A DNA stretch of 64,000 nucleotides from Aristolochia californica (GCA_029961685.1 JARWKL010000002.1:33944908-34008907), one strand, 5' to 3'; positions 1-10,706 are shown, numbered from the stretch's first letter. The notes: generated by a model not told the origin, from the letters alone. Numbers and translations are program-made.

Positions 1-723
1 TGAAGAATGACTTTCTCCATGCTGACCTCCAGGAAAATGTATACATGAAGCTCCCCTCGGGTGTGACTACCTGCTCTCCTGATATGGTTTGCAAGCTTCA
101 TTGTCCTCAGTATGGGCTTAAGCAAGTCCCCTCGGTCTTGGTTTGAGAAATTTCGTGGCACACTTATTCTCCACAGGTTTACGAAAAGTCAGTATGATTA
201 ATCTCTTTTCTATCATAAGTCTGCTGCGGGCATGGTCATTCTTCATGTTTATGTGGATGGCATCATTAATACTGGCACTGACTATAGACTGATTACCAAG
301 CTGCAGCAGGTGCTACATACCACATTTCATATGAAAGATCTTTGGCAACTCATGTATTTCTTAGGCCTAGAGGTATGTCACAAATCCACTAGTATTTTGT
401 TAAACCAGCATAAGTATATTCAATATCTTATTACACTCACTGGGTTGGAGGACACATCTTCTGTGGCTACCCCTATGGAGGTCAATGTCAAATATAAAAA
501 AAGATAAAGGGACTCTCCTTGAAGATATGACTCTCTATCGCCGTTTGGTAGGGAGTCTTATATAGTTGACCACTACTCATTCGGACATCTCCTATGCAAT
601 TCATCAGGTCAGTCAGTTTATGTCATCTCCTCGATACCTTCATCTTGCGGTTGGTGTATCATCCGCTATCTGAGCGGGTCCTCTACTTGTGGATTCTTCT
701 TTCCTACCAGTTTCGAGCTTCGA
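1..723 (+). pseudogene. Ty1/copia reverse transcriptase fragment (no 5' end in window)
   Basis: The first bases already encode copia RT: KNDFLHADLQENVYM matches the conserved region before the active site, followed by YGLKQ. An open stretch at 232-507 contains YVDGI where copia has YVDDI, so the second catalytic Asp is changed to Gly, then FLGLEV. From 508 the frame is broken, but the thumb region (LYRRLVGSLI, then SDISYAIHQVSQF) can be followed to about 640. Stops and frameshifts make it non-functional. It continues into the RNase H that follows, so this is the tail of one element whose 5' part lies left of the window. Confidence 0.85.
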
Positions 724-1188
724 TTGGTTGCATACAGTGATGCTGATTGGAAAGGGTGCCCCAATGCCCGTCGTTCTACTACAGGTTGGTGTATGTTTTT
801 AGGGGATGCACTAATTTCTTGGATATGTAAGAAACAGGACCGGGTGTCCAAGTCATCTATCGAAGCGGAGTATCGCATCATGTCTACTGCGTGCTATGAA
901 GTTATTTGTCTCCGCAATCTTCTTGTTGAGCTCCAGTTTCCTCAGACCTCCCCTACACCCCTTCATGCGGATAATACTAGTGTTATTCAGACTGCGACCA
1001 ATCCTATTTTCCATGAGCGTACCAAGCACGTTGAGGTTGACTTTCACTCTATCTGCGACACTTTGGAGCACCGGATAATATCTCTTCCGTACATCTCTTC
1101 GGATCTTCAAGTGGCTGATGTCTTCACCAAAGCATTGTCTCAACCGCGGCATAATTTTATGGTTGATAAATTGTTGTTGATTGACTAA
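724..1188 (+). CDS. Ty1/copia RNase H domain, open but partial
   Basis: A 154-residue open frame is a typical copia RNase H. It shows YSDADW (first Asp), IEAEYR (Glu), LHADNTS (Asp), FHERTKHVEVDFH and the C-terminal VADVFTKAL. It ends in TAA ten bases before a polypurine tract and an LTR start, the normal order for a copia 3' end. The apparent ATG is only the first in-frame Met, because the domain is part of a polyprotein. The catalytic residues look intact although the RT upstream is dead. Confidence 0.85.
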   Translation: MVAYSDADWKGCPNARRSTTGWCMFLGDALISWICKKQDRVSKSSIEAEYRIMSTACYEVICLRNLLVELQFPQTSPTPLHADNTSVIQTATNPIFHERTKHVEVDFHSICDTLEHRIISLPYISSDLQVADVFTKALSQPRHNFMVDKLLLID

Positions 1189-1198
1189 CCAACATCAA

Positions 1199-1210
1199 TT
1201 TGAGGGGGGA
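1199..1210 (+). promoter_or_regulatory. Polypurine tract of the copia fragment
   Basis: TTTGAGGGGGGA lies between the RNase H stop and the TGTTACGATATC LTR start. This is the usual plus-strand primer position. Confidence 0.8.
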
Positions 1211-1644
1211 TGTTACGATATCTTGCATTGTAATTTAGATAGAATTTCTGATTATAATTGTTGTATAATTTGGATTATGTACTAACCTCTTAAACCTAAG
1301 CTTAAATAGCCAATGAAGAGAGAGAAAGGCAAGAGAGTATTTTCTGAGACTATTCATCTTCACCCGCTGTCCTCTTCGCCGAGAGTCCAGAGAGCATGAT
1401 GCTCACCATCTGTACTATTAGGTCCATCCCGTGATGTGGTGGTGGTTCCATTCACAGCTGTAAGAGCTTAGAGCTCTTACTGTACCGTTAGCTACTGTTT
1501 GATGAATGTCTTCCTAGCTCCCGAGAAACCAGAGCGTGAACTCTGGCCGTCGCCACTCTGTGGTCTTGCATCACTGTCGGGAATCCTTCTTGATAATAGG
1601 ATCTTCCTATTTGAAGTGATAGTCCACCATATCTTCCAAAACTC
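1211..1644 (+). repeat. 3' LTR of the copia fragment, right end uncertain
   Basis: The LTR starts TGTTACGATATC directly after the polypurine tract. No second copy is in the window, so the right end cannot be set. The LTR probably ends before about 1400-1500, and the rest up to chromovirus A is unassigned. No coding match was seen in 1400-1644; an open stretch at 1499-1714 runs into the next LTR and looks spurious. Confidence 0.45.
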
Positions 1645-2029
1645 TATTGGGATCTTCCCGGGCATTAGATATTGTCACCCTTCTTCCCTCTCTTCCCTCC
1701 AGATTGGCTGTTGACGCTGGAAGAGAACTCCTGTTCTTGGAACTTGTAATGGTGGAAATGGATTGAGCCCTGAGGAGGCTCGACCTGGACCTCTGAGGGA
1801 GAATTCGACCTGGCTAAAACTAAATGATTCAATGCTTAATCTTCATTCAGCTATTTGTCCCAATAAATAGGTTTGGGGACGAAATTAAAACTCAGACTTA
1901 TGGGTCACATGGTTCACCCAACATTACATTCAAACCAAACCAAACCAAATTCAACATACATGCAAAGGGAAATAGCATAATTTAATTCCTACGTTTGTTG
2001 ATAACTCGGGATGCTATGGAGTTCATAAA
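1645..2029 (-). repeat. 3' LTR of chromovirus A
   Basis: On the coding strand it begins with a decayed TTTATGAACTCC (family form TGTTATGGACTCC) and ends CCCAATA. It matches 6430-6806 along its whole length with about 8% difference by eye. Confidence 0.85.
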
Positions 2030-3529
2030 TCACCCCCTCTTGGAGAAAGAGCTTGTCCGCAAGCTCGAAAGAGGGGTAGAGAGTCCTGAAAGCGGCTAAG
2101 GGCTCCCATGTAGTGTCAATGGGGTCAGTATCAGCCCACTGCACTAGAACCTCCCAATCGCCCTGAATGCGGTGAGCCTGCAACACCTGCGCTGGAGTAG
2201 AAAGGACCCGACCCTCATGTAGCAGTGGCAAAGGTGTGTGTAGGAATGGGGAGTCTCCCTGGAAGGCCTTCAATTGGGAGACATGAAACACATTATGGAT
2301 CTTGGCTTCTGGTGGAAGGTGCAAGTGGTAGGTGATTGTGCCAATGCGTTCCAGCACCTGAAAGGGCCCATAATAATTTGGTAAGAGTTTGTGACATTTG
2401 GAGGCTGTCAGTGAAAGATGTCGATAATGTTGGAGACATAGCCACACATAATTCCCTGGAGAGAGGAAGACGGCCTGGTGCTTCTTATCATAATAGAGTT
2501 TCATGGCCTGTTGGGACTCCTGGAGATGAGTACGTACCTCACTGAGCATGACATCCCTTTCTGCTAAAGCCAGGTCCAAGGTGGCAACCTTGGATGCACT
2601 TGGTTCATACGATAAAAACCGAGGCAGATCTCTACCATACACTACCTTGAACGGAGTAGTGCCGAGAGCGTTGTGGTAGGATGTTTTATAATAGAATTCT
2701 GCTCGTGCCAGCCACTGAACCCACCATTTAGGTGAGTCCCCCATAAAACAACGGAGATACAACTCAAGCGTCCTGTTGACCACCTCGGTCTGTCCATCAG
2801 TTTGCGGGTGGTAGGTGGAAGAGAACGCCAATTTGGTGCCTTGCAGCTTAAAGAGTTCTTTCCAGAAAAAAACTGGTGAAGATGGCATCCCTGTCACTGG
2901 TAATAGACGCAGGCAGCCCATGTAACTGGACAATATTATCCATGAAGAGTTGAGCCACATGAGCTGCTGTGTAGGGATGCGCCAAATGGAGGAAATGGCC
3001 ATACTTGGAGACGCGGTCAACCACTACAAATATAACGGATTTGTCTGAAGAGGTGGGAAGGCCATCAATGAAGTCAATAGAAATATCTGACCATACCTGT
3101 GATGGTAGCTGAAGAGATTGGAGCAACCTTGTTGGACTTAATGATTTGGCCTTGTTCCGTTGACAAGTTTGATAAGTTGCCACATACTCTGTTACACTTC
3201 TCTTCATACCCTTCCAAAAATATTCACGACTGAGGCGGAAATATGTTTTCTGTCTACTCTCATGTGTACTATCATGGAAAGAGGTTAAGATGCTGGTAAT
3301 GAGTGGCGAGGTGGGGTGCAGAAAAATCCTATTGTTGAACAGGATAAGACGATCCTGGATCGTCCAATGGCTATCCGAGGTCCCCTGCTGAATATCATGA
3401 TATAAGGCAATGAGTTCTGGATGCTGATGTGTCTCCTCCCTAATAGAGTCCAACAAAAGACTTCTGGGATGATTGATAGCATGAAATTGTGGCTCTGGAA
3501 TGTCTCGACGAGACAAGGCATCGACCCCC
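1989..3529 (-). pseudogene. Integrase and chromodomain of chromovirus A
   Basis: The integrase carries the DDE residues: Asp in SDISIDFIDG, Asp in TSDRDAIF and Glu in HPQTDGQTEVVNR. A frameshift near 2850-2870 separates the second Asp from the Glu. In the N-terminal zinc finger one Cys is replaced (TYQTCQRNK where B has ACQICQWNK). The C-terminal part has NVFHVSQLK and a chromodomain at about 2040-2165 with LVQWADTDPIDTTWEP. The frame does not stop at the polypurine tract but runs about 14 codons into the 3' LTR and ends at 1989. Confidence 0.85.
2030..2043 (-). promoter_or_regulatory. Polypurine tract of chromovirus A
   Basis: The coding strand reads CCAAGAGGGGGTGA just before the 3' LTR, as in the other family members. 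Confidence 0.75.
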
Positions 3530-3908
3530 ACATTCAGACTGCTAGGTTTATACTCAACGGTAAAGTCAAACCCCATCAGTTTACTCAATCAGTGCTGCTG
3601 AGGAAAGGTGGTGAGACGCTGCTCAAGAAGATACTTCAAGCTTGAATGATCGGCCCGAATAAGAAATGGGCACCCCCAGAGATAGGGCCTCCAATGTTGG
3701 ATGGCTTTAGCTAAACCGATCAATTCCCTTTCATAAGCCGCGAGTTTGTGATGGTGTTGGCCAAACTACCGGCTGAAATAAGCGATCGGGTGGCCTTGTT
3801 GCTGTAACATTGCACCTATATCCCTCCCGAAGCATCGTATTCCACTACAAACAACTCATCAAAGTCCGGTAGCTGCAAAACCGGTGCTAAAGATAAGGCT
3901 GCCTTCAA
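3530..3908 (-). pseudogene. RNase H of chromovirus A
   Basis: LAPVLQLPDFDE then VEYDASGG gives the first catalytic Asp. The middle is frameshifted (readable only as fragments equivalent to AYERELIGLAKA and HWRPY). The end returns as TVEYKPSSLNVGVDALSRR, where the normal ADALSRR is recognisable. It joins RT upstream and integrase downstream as part of one polyprotein. Confidence 0.75.
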
Positions 3909-4754
3909 CTACTGAAAAGAATGATCCGCTAGCTCGGACCAACTGAAATCATTTTTCCTGAGGAGATTGTTGAGTGGCACTGCAATCTGTCCGTAGCCAC
4001 GAATAAATTTTCTATAATAACCAGCAAGGCCCAAAAATCCCCTTAACGCTGTGATGGATATGCGAGGAGGCCAGTTTGTGATGACCTGAATCTTGCTCTG
4101 GTCAACCTTCACCCCAACTGCGGAAATAATGTGGCCCAAGTATGCCACCTTGGGTGTGCCCATAGAACATTTGGACTTGCATAAAACCAAATGATGTGAA
4201 TGTAGGAGAGTAAATACCCTGTGAAGGTGCTGAAGGTGCTCATCCCAATATTTCCTATACACCAATATATCATCAAAAAAGACTAGAACATATTTTCGTA
4301 AGAGAGATATAAATACCTCATTCATGAGGGCCTAGAAAGTGGATGGTGCATTAGAGAGACCAAAGGGCATCACTAGGAACTCGAAATGCCCATGGTGCGT
4401 AAGGAACGTGGTCTTCTCTACATCTAAAGGATGAACTCTAATCTGATGATAACCTGACTTCAAGTCCAGTTTTGTAAATATAGTGGCACCATGTAACTCA
4501 TCTAACAACTCATCCACCACGGGAATGAGAAATTTGTCTTTAATTGTGTTCGCAATGAGCTGCTTGTAGTCCACACAAAATCTCCAAGACTTGTCATGTT
4601 TTTTTACCAGTAACACCGGGGATGAGAAAGGAGACCTGTTGGGCTGAATAATTCCCTGGGCAAGCATATTTTGGGACTGTCTCTCAATTTCATCCTTCTG
4701 TAAGTAGGGGTAACGGTAAGGCCGAACCACCAGAGGTTTTGTCCCCAGTTTCAA
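3909..4754 (-). pseudogene. Reverse transcriptase of chromovirus A
   Basis: It is nearly complete and in one frame: [50 protein letters not shown], then VFFDDILVY with both active-site Asp residues. [13 protein letters not shown] follows at the RT/RNase H junction. A single in-frame TAG lies between SNAPSTF and ALMNEVF at about 4330. The 4755-4964 linker carries the usual RYPYLQKDEIE approach to RT. Confidence 0.9.
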
Positions 4755-4964
4755 TCTGATGCGGTGATCATAGTGGCGAATAGGCGAAAGAGCAGTAGTT
4801 TCCTGAAATAAATCTTCAAAGTCTGTAAGTAATTGAGATAACTTATAGTGGTCGGGGCTCTGGACCTGAACTGCCTAAAGTGTACAGGGCACAGTAGCAT
4901 GTGTGCCATGCAAGGTGATCTGACGCTAGCCCTCTATGAAGGTGATGGTCAGGGCCTGAAAATC

Positions 4965-5387
4965 TCACAAGATAGGCCCCAACATCTGGAGCCATTTAAC
5001 TCCGAGTACCAAATCAAATCCTGTCAGTGGAATCACCAAGAAATCGGCAATAAAGGAGTGGCCCTCAATACAAAAGGGGGTGGCTGTAGAGATACCCACA
5101 CTGGCGATTTTGGCCCCATTGGCCACTGTGACTGAGAGGCCTATTTTCAGCTTGATTACCAACCCAAGCTATTCTGCCGCTGGCTGACTTATGTAGTTTT
5201 GTGTGCTGCCAGAGTCAACTAAGGCTTGTAACTGTAGATGGTGCAACTTGGCCCAAACTTGCATTGTGTTGGAACTGTGCATGCCAGTCATGGCATGGAG
5301 TGAAATCGCTGGGGCATCTTGTTCTGTCTCAACACTGTCTTCGTCTGGGAGTATTTCCTCAGTATCCTCATAGAGAAGCACATTGAA
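4965..5387 (-). pseudogene. Aspartic protease of chromovirus A
   Basis: LQALVDSGSTQNYIS holds the retroviral-type D-S-G motif, followed after one stop by SVTVANGAKIASVG and GFDLVLGVKWLQMLGPI, the usual C-terminal half in this family. An in-frame stop (QPAAE then stop) interrupts it at about 5170. Confidence 0.85.
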
Positions 5388-6451
5388 TAATATCTTGCAT
5401 ATGTGACCCTAGACATACTGTTCATCACAATTAAAACAAAGACCCTTGCCCTCCTATGTTCCATCTCTTGTCTATTCAATTTTTTTATGTATGGTACTGT
5501 TGGCGTGGAGGAAGAACTCTCTGCACGTGGAGCTGCATTGTGTCTAGTACGTGGAGGCCCTGAATAGGGTGAGGGTGCAGTGGTAGTCGCCCTGCTTGGC
5601 GAAGCTGGTCTTCGAACTAGGGATTCCTTTAGAACTTGCTGTTTAGTATCAATTGTCCTACCCAAGTTCATAGCCTGGTCCAAATCTCTAGGTTCATGTA
5701 ATTCAACCTCCAGATATAGGGCCTCTGTCAAGCCGGAAATAAAGAGGTTAACATACTGGGAGGGCTTGACATTGGTACTGGCTCTGGCCAAGTGTTCCTG
5801 GAAGATCTTTTGGTACACTTCAATTGTGCCAATCTGTTTCAAATTCACCAATTTGCCCAACATATTGCTACTTGCTGGAGGACAAAACCTCATCATGCAA
5901 GATTGTTTAAATACATCCCAATCAAGAACCAGATGTTCATTTTTTAATTGGTGGAACCATAGAAGCACTTCATCGAGCATATGGAATGCGGCCAACCGGA
6001 CCCGGTCATCCGCCGGTGTTTTTTTATGGTAAAAGAACTGGTCACATCGGTGTAACCAGATCAAGGGGTCCTTAGACCAATCAAATGTAGGGAAGTCCAA
6101 TTTCATATACCTGGGAACCGAATTAGGGGTAGTAGCGTGAGGTCCCAATGGGGGATGTGGGTGGTGCGGCTGTGGTGGGTGGTACTTTTCCGGTGGTGTA
6201 TAGCTTCCCGGCGGTTGCGCTCGAAGCCCACTGTCCTCCAATCGCCGGAGGAGGAGCTGGATTGATGCATCCATGGCTGCCATGGCTGAACGCAGGTCTG
6301 CAGTGGTCTGACGAACCTCGTCAATGGATTGATATTGAGCCTATGTGCTCTAATGATTTTGCTCAATCAGTTGACGCAAATCCTCTGAGGAAGAGGACTC
6401 CCCAAGGGTGGACCTGTCTGATACCAAGATATTGGGATCTTCCCAGGCCAT
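5388..6451 (-). pseudogene. Gag of chromovirus A, starting inside the 5' LTR
   Basis: The likely start is ATG at 6449-6451, inside the 5' LTR. The frame reads MAWEDPNILVSDRSTLGESS and so passes through the primer binding site (VSDR). Two in-frame stops occur at about 6340-6355. The body at 6283 to about 5445 is typical plant gypsy gag: LDFPTFDWSKDPLIWLHRCDQFF, MMRFCPPASSN, IEVYQKIFQEHLARA. A frameshift near 5445 precedes the zinc knuckle, which is read only in the next frame (CFNCDEQYV, then GHIC). An antisense open frame at 5580-6032 is a shadow. Confidence 0.85.
6411..6426 (-). promoter_or_regulatory. Primer binding site of chromovirus A
   Basis: The coding strand TGGTATCAGACAGGTC begins 3 bases after the LTR. 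The first 10 bases match the usual initiator-Met tRNA primer complement. The rest fits only if a GC is skipped. Confidence 0.8.
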
Positions 6452-6806
6452 GGATCTTGTCACCCTTCTTCCATCTCTTCCCTCCAGATACGCTAGAAGA
6501 GAACTCCTGTTCTTGGAACGTGTAATGGTGGAAATGGATTGAGCCCTAAGGAAGCTCGACCTGGACCTCTGAGGGAGAATCCGACCTGGCTAAAACTAAA
6601 TGATTCAATGCTTAATCTTCATTCAGCTCTTTGTCCAAACAAATAGGTTTTGGGACGAAATTATAACTCAAACCCATGGGTCACATGGTTCACACAAAAT
6701 TACATTCAAACCAAACCAAAAAAAATTCAACATACATGCAAGGGGAAATAACATAATTTAATTCCTACGTCTGTTGCTAACTTGGGATGCTATGGAGTCC
6801 ATAACA
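6430..6806 (-). repeat. 5' LTR of chromovirus A
   Basis: The coding strand begins TGTTATGGACTCC and ends CCCAATA (terminal CA mutated to TA). It matches 1645-2029. Confidence 0.85.
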
Positions 6807-6820
6807 CCCTCCCCCTCATG
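6807..6820 (-). promoter_or_regulatory. Polypurine end of H1
   Basis: The coding strand reads CATGAGGGGGAGGG, equivalent to the inner GTGAGGGGGAG tract of H2, H3 and H5. Chromovirus A begins at the very next base. Confidence 0.6.
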
Positions 6821-7646
6821 CTGGTTGTCTCTTTCAGTAGGCGTAGCTGGCATAATATAAGTGAGAGTAAAATCACTCCTAACCTTAAGACATGCTCCAT
6901 ACTCCAGTCAAATAACTCATCCTGGATGTTGGTCACACTCCTTTAGGTAGTGGGTCTATAGGCATTGCTCAGAAGTGTAATAAAACCCCTTCATCACCGT
7001 GTTCCTCCATAGGACACCGACTCTCAAATGGTAGGAGTAATAAATGCCAATTAAGGGGATAACGGTTAATCACCTAGAAGATAATAATCTGGGGCCACCA
7101 TGTGCTTTCTTCTTCATCAAAATAACCAATGCTGACAATAGTTAGCAATTGGGAAGTCCTTCAATAATAATGTCTCAGCCAAAGAGACACGATAGCAGCA
7201 ATTGAAATGGGCCTTGGCTCAATAACACGTACCAAATAATCCTTAAAAATCACCTGTAAAATAATCCACAGATAGTCCATCACTAAATAAGGACGTTGCA
7301 CCAAATAGTATGTTGGAACCGAATAATAATACAAGATAATTATCCAATCGGAGAAAAGGGGCCGAGTTGAGCCGGGTCAAATATTAAACCAATATAGCCG
7401 AGTCACGAAAGAAATAGGTATACAAACCAGGATCCGAACACGTATCACAGAGGGAAAAAATAAGTGGGCCGAGTCAAGTTGACCCGAATCCGAGTTGACC
7501 CAGACCAAGTTGACCTGGATTGAGTTGGCTCGAGTTAACCCAAGCAGGAAGAAGTAGAAGCAATTAACCCAAGGGTCGTGGGGTTAACTTGGCCCGGTCT
7601 TGGTCTCAGTAAAAAATTGGTGCTCGATTAAACACCGTTTCCTAAC

Positions 7647-8000
7647 TTAGGGAATTTGGCAACAATGCTTCTTCTTCCTCACTTCCGAACAGAGCTGGAC
7701 AACATTGATTGAACCGAAGATCCCGGAGTAGCAGCCGAAAAATAAAATACCAAAAAAGAAGCATCCATGGCTAGGGAGAATACCTATCAAAGGGGTTTCC
7801 ATTTGAGTTTCCTCAACATGTATGGCAGATATGGAGATACTATCTGATAGCAGGAAATTTTGGGATGACAACCACGAGACTTTCCGAAAAATAAAGATAA
7901 CAGTAGCAACCGATGAATCTCTATAAATGGCAATGGAGTTGAAGCAAGGAGACAAACTAGTAAGAGACTTTCGGAAATAAATCAGTCCAGTGGCAGACAT
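7647..8000 (-). other. Unassigned open frame in H1 interior
   Basis: A 117-codon open frame with no recognised domain. A different minus-strand frame just upstream (about 8130 to 8000) reads LDSINWPSYERLCFLQNG and then TDAKAITEEEFKF, which looks more like real protein than this frame does. The segment may be captured host sequence broken by frameshifts. A TTTCCGAAAGTCTC-like motif occurs twice here. No function is proposed. Confidence 0.25.
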
Positions 8001-8157
8001 GCTTCGGAAAAAATTCCAACGATGGGCTCTGTTTGGAACTTGAATTCCTCCTCAGTGATGGCTTTTGCATCGGTTACGTCAGTGCCATTTTGGAGGAAAC
8101 AAAGTCTCTCGTATGATGGCCAATTGATGCTATCTAGTTCCTAGGGTGGGTTTTTCT

Positions 8158-8508
8158 TCAGAGTAATAGGTAGCCGCTATTTCTGTTTGGAGTATGTTCT
8201 AAGCCAGCTTTGCTCCTTCCAGAGTGGCAACATTTCAAAGACTGCATGCCGGTCAATCGATGCAGTTTTTCTACCCCATGCAGGCCAGGTGTCGCTGCTG
8301 CACGATTTGGGTATTTCCAATATGAAAGACGCCATCCAAAGTCTAATGTCACAATGCTATAGTTGCAAGTGACAGGAGTTGAGGGCGCATAAGGAAAAGA
8401 CAAGACAACATTTATGACTTCAGGTGAAGTAAAGAAAGTTCTGATGGGCTCATTTGCATGACCAAAGTCCTCCAATCCGTTGAGCCACAGAGGGAAACTT
8501 CTAGCCAT
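8158..8508 (-). other. Unassigned open frame in H1 interior, possible captured exon
   Basis: A 116-codon open frame beginning MARSFPLWLNGLEDFGHANE, of ordinary amino-acid composition and with no match to retrotransposon domains. It lies 0.4 kb downstream of the H1 primer site, where gag would be expected. It may be host-derived sequence or chance. I do not recognise it. Confidence 0.25.
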
Positions 8509-8888
8509 GAGACCTCCCGTCTTCGAAGGAGCAGTACTCTACCAAAAGAAGAAATAGATGAAGAGAGAGGTAGCTAAGATGGTGATGGTAAAAAAAGAAA
8601 CAGGTTTGAGAAACAAAGACAAGGAAGGTAGCACTTTAATGGTTCAACGTGCAAGACCCATTTACACCAACACTAAAACAAAATATGGTTACGGACCTCC
8701 AGGCAAGCACACTCACAGACCATGGGACACATCCAGGGAGACAAGCTTTGTTTTAGGATAGAATGAAGATCATAGGCATCAAAATCTATCATGCTTTGTT
8801 TTCATTAAGGATGGAAGAAGATAACGAGAAAAAAAAAAATATTTGGAATTCTAAAATGAAACCATAAGTACGAGTCTTGAAAATCAAT

Positions 8889-8900
8889 GCTCTGATATCA
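8889..8900 (-). promoter_or_regulatory. Primer binding site of H1
   Basis: The coding strand TGATATCAGAGC immediately follows the LTR end. It differs by one base from the copia consensus TGGTATCAGAGC (initiator-Met tRNA). Confidence 0.8.
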
Positions 8901-9295
8901 TGTTGATTTTTAGGATTCCATGGATTTAGCTCATGGAGAAAAAGAGAGAGAGACCCATTAGGAGAAAACATGAGAAAGAAGAGGTTATGGACTTGTATCC
9001 TAACCCTCCCCCTGAGATCAATTTATAGATTGATAGAAATATAAAATTAAAATAATACCCAAGAACTTAAACTAATTACATCAATGTCATCTCTATGAGA
9101 TGACTCTTTATTTACCTTCATGTCATCATTGGATGGGCATGTGGGCCTTCTCCTTGGTCTGAGGGCCTTGAGCCCATCTTCCACATCTCTTGGATATGTG
9201 GACCATCCTTGATCTTTAGGGCTTGTGCCCATATTCTAACACACTTGGATGTGTAGGCCTTCCTTGGTCATGTGGGCTTGGGCCTGCTTCCAACA
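8901..9295 (-). repeat. 5' LTR of H1 (H-family LTR)
   Basis: The coding strand begins TGTTGGAAGCAGGCCC and ends CTAAAAATCAACA. It is full of GGGCCCAAGCCCA-like words and matches the H4 (41378-41773) and H5 (47655-48084) LTRs on the other strand, including the tail GGGTTAGGATA and CCATGGA. Confidence 0.85.
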
Positions 9296-9324
9296 TTACC
9301 ACTATGAAACTAACTAGTAGAAGA

Positions 9325-10017
9325 CTAAAGGTTAAGAGTAGTTACTTCTAAAAGAGTTCGACCTGACTCATTCTTATTTACAACTCCACCTTCAACTCGT
9401 AGAACTTTATTAAAGGCTTGCTCAAGGGTGGTCACATCCCCATTGACCAACAGTTGGGCTCTAATAGCTTCATACTTAAGCCCCAAACCATCCAAAAACT
9501 GGGCTACTTGAATCTGATTTTCTTTCTTACGAATGTCTTCAATATTCGTAGTAAAAGGATGGAATGTACTAATCTTCTGTTGTAGTCCCCTAATCTCAGT
9601 GAAATAATCTGTCATTGATCTACCTCCATGCTTCATATTAAAAAACTTCACATATAACTCATAGATCCTTGACAAATTAATTTCATGAGACAAAATGAAA
9701 GCCAAAGTAGTCCACATTGCCTTAACAGTACTACAACTCAAAATCTGGTCATTAAATCTGGATTCCATACTGTTGACCAACCGGGTCATTACTAAATTAT
9801 CTTTTGCCACCCAATCTTCAGTAACCGGCACCGGAGGATCATCAGTTATATATTTTGCCATTCTTATAGCCCTCAAATACATCAAAACTCATCTGAACCA
9901 ATTTACATAATTCCATCCATTCAACTGGATTCTAGTTATCTGAATAGATTGAGAGAATTTCACATCTGAGCTCTTTGTAGTCATCTGGACAGCAATCTAT
10001 GTACTGTAATCAGCCAT
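9325..10017 (-). pseudogene. Copia-type gag of element I
   Basis: ATG at 10015-10017 starts MADYS, followed by a stop, then the copia gag hallmark LNGWNYVNWFR, another stop, and LMYLRAIRMAKYITDDPP. An open frame from 9885 holds NSMESRFNDQI, VKAMWTTLAFI, SMTDYFTEIRGLQQKI and QFLDGLGLKYEAIRAQLL, all typical of the UBN2/copia gag family. It ends in TAG just before the H1 LTR, before any zinc knuckle, so it is truncated. Confidence 0.8.
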
Positions 10018-10464
10018 TAAATATCACCAAACACAACAATTCAGTACAGTAGCGCATCAATTAACCAAAGGTAAATACTTTCCCCAAATTTATATGCTTC
10101 AAGTGGGCCTACACCAAATTCAATTAGGGCAATTCACCACCCAATTCACTCAATTTTAGTAATTGAGAAAATAAATCGACGAAAGAATAACCTAATTGCA
10201 AGAAACCAGGATGATGCAAGCATTGGGTTGGTGTTGTAGGGAGATTTTGAGAAATTTTCACTGATTTGGATCATCAAACACTTCTAAATCTCAACAATCA
10301 ATAAAATAGAAGTAATAATCATTTTCCAATAGGCTAACGTAGGAAGAAAAGAGAAAATTGGAAACTTTACCCTACCAATCCAAAGGGAAAAACCTTCAAG
10401 GAGATTGCTAAAAATGGAGAGAAGATCCATAAAATCGAAAGAAACCTGGCCAAGACTTGCGTTA

Positions 10465-10477
10465 CTGGTTGATACCA
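10465..10477 (-). promoter_or_regulatory. Primer binding site of copia I
   Basis: The coding strand TGGTATCAACCAG follows the LTR end directly. The first 8 bases match the initiator-Met type. Confidence 0.65.
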
Positions 10478-10706
10478 TGAAAAATATGTGATTTGGGGAG
10501 AAAATAAAAGAGGAAAAAGAATTTTTGAAGATCACCAACTTTGCCACCTTGGAATCCTAGCCAGAAAGGCCTGTCCAACTTCTTTACAATCAGGTTTTAA
10601 GTGAAAATCTATAAAAGGACAAAAATACCCCTCAATACTCAAAATTACATCTCCTAAAATACATGTCTAAATTGACTGAAAATGTAAGTAGAGATAAAAT
10701 TCAACA
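10478..10706 (-). repeat. 5' LTR of copia I
   Basis: A 229-bp LTR, coding strand TGTTGAATTTTATC to ATATTTTTCA, with TG/CA ends and an adjacent primer site. No partner LTR is in the window. Confidence 0.6.

Larger units (their letters stand above)
1645..6806 (-). mobile_element. Chromovirus A: full-length Ty3/gypsy LTR retrotransposon, decayed
   Basis: Two similar LTRs (1645-2029 and 6430-6806) flank gag, protease, RT, RNase H, integrase and a chromodomain in that order on the minus strand. That order plus the terminal chromodomain identifies a chromovirus; the sub-clade is not settled. Hand comparison of the LTRs gives roughly 30 mismatches in about 375 bp. The flanking pentamers are AACTC (1640-1644) and CCCTC (6807-6811), a weak 3/5 match, so the target duplication is decayed or lost. 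Its right flank is the polypurine end of element H1. It carries several stops and frameshifts and cannot make its own proteins. Confidence 0.9.
6807..9295 (-). mobile_element. H1: non-autonomous copia-like LTR element without pol
   Basis: A 5' LTR at 8901-9295 with adjacent primer site runs leftward to a polypurine end at 6807-6820. The 2.1 kb between holds no recognisable gag, protease, integrase or RT. The part at 6820-7320 aligns with the interior of H3 (15055-15720), including the blocks ATAAGTGAGAGTAAA and CGACTCTCAA. The part at 7250-7560 resembles H5 at 46650-46900, with many GAGTC/GACC motifs. The 3' LTR is missing where chromovirus A now abuts. The stretch 7600-8880 is unique in this window. 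Confidence 0.65.
9296..10706 (-). mobile_element. Copia I: 5' part only (LTR, leader, gag)
   Basis: Short LTR, primer site, about 450-bp leader and a gag. The element stops abruptly where the H1 LTR begins at 9295, and its pol is not found on the far side of H1. A simple insertion is therefore not shown, and a deletion is likely. Confidence 0.7.

Noticed and set aside
1989..3020. A retroviral env-like gene at the 3' end of chromovirus A
   Set aside because: The frame is integrase C-terminus plus chromodomain; no signal peptide or transmembrane pattern, and nothing lies between it and the LTR.
5580..6032. 150-codon plus-strand open frame inside chromovirus A
   Set aside because: It is antisense to gag, which has clear family motifs on the other strand.
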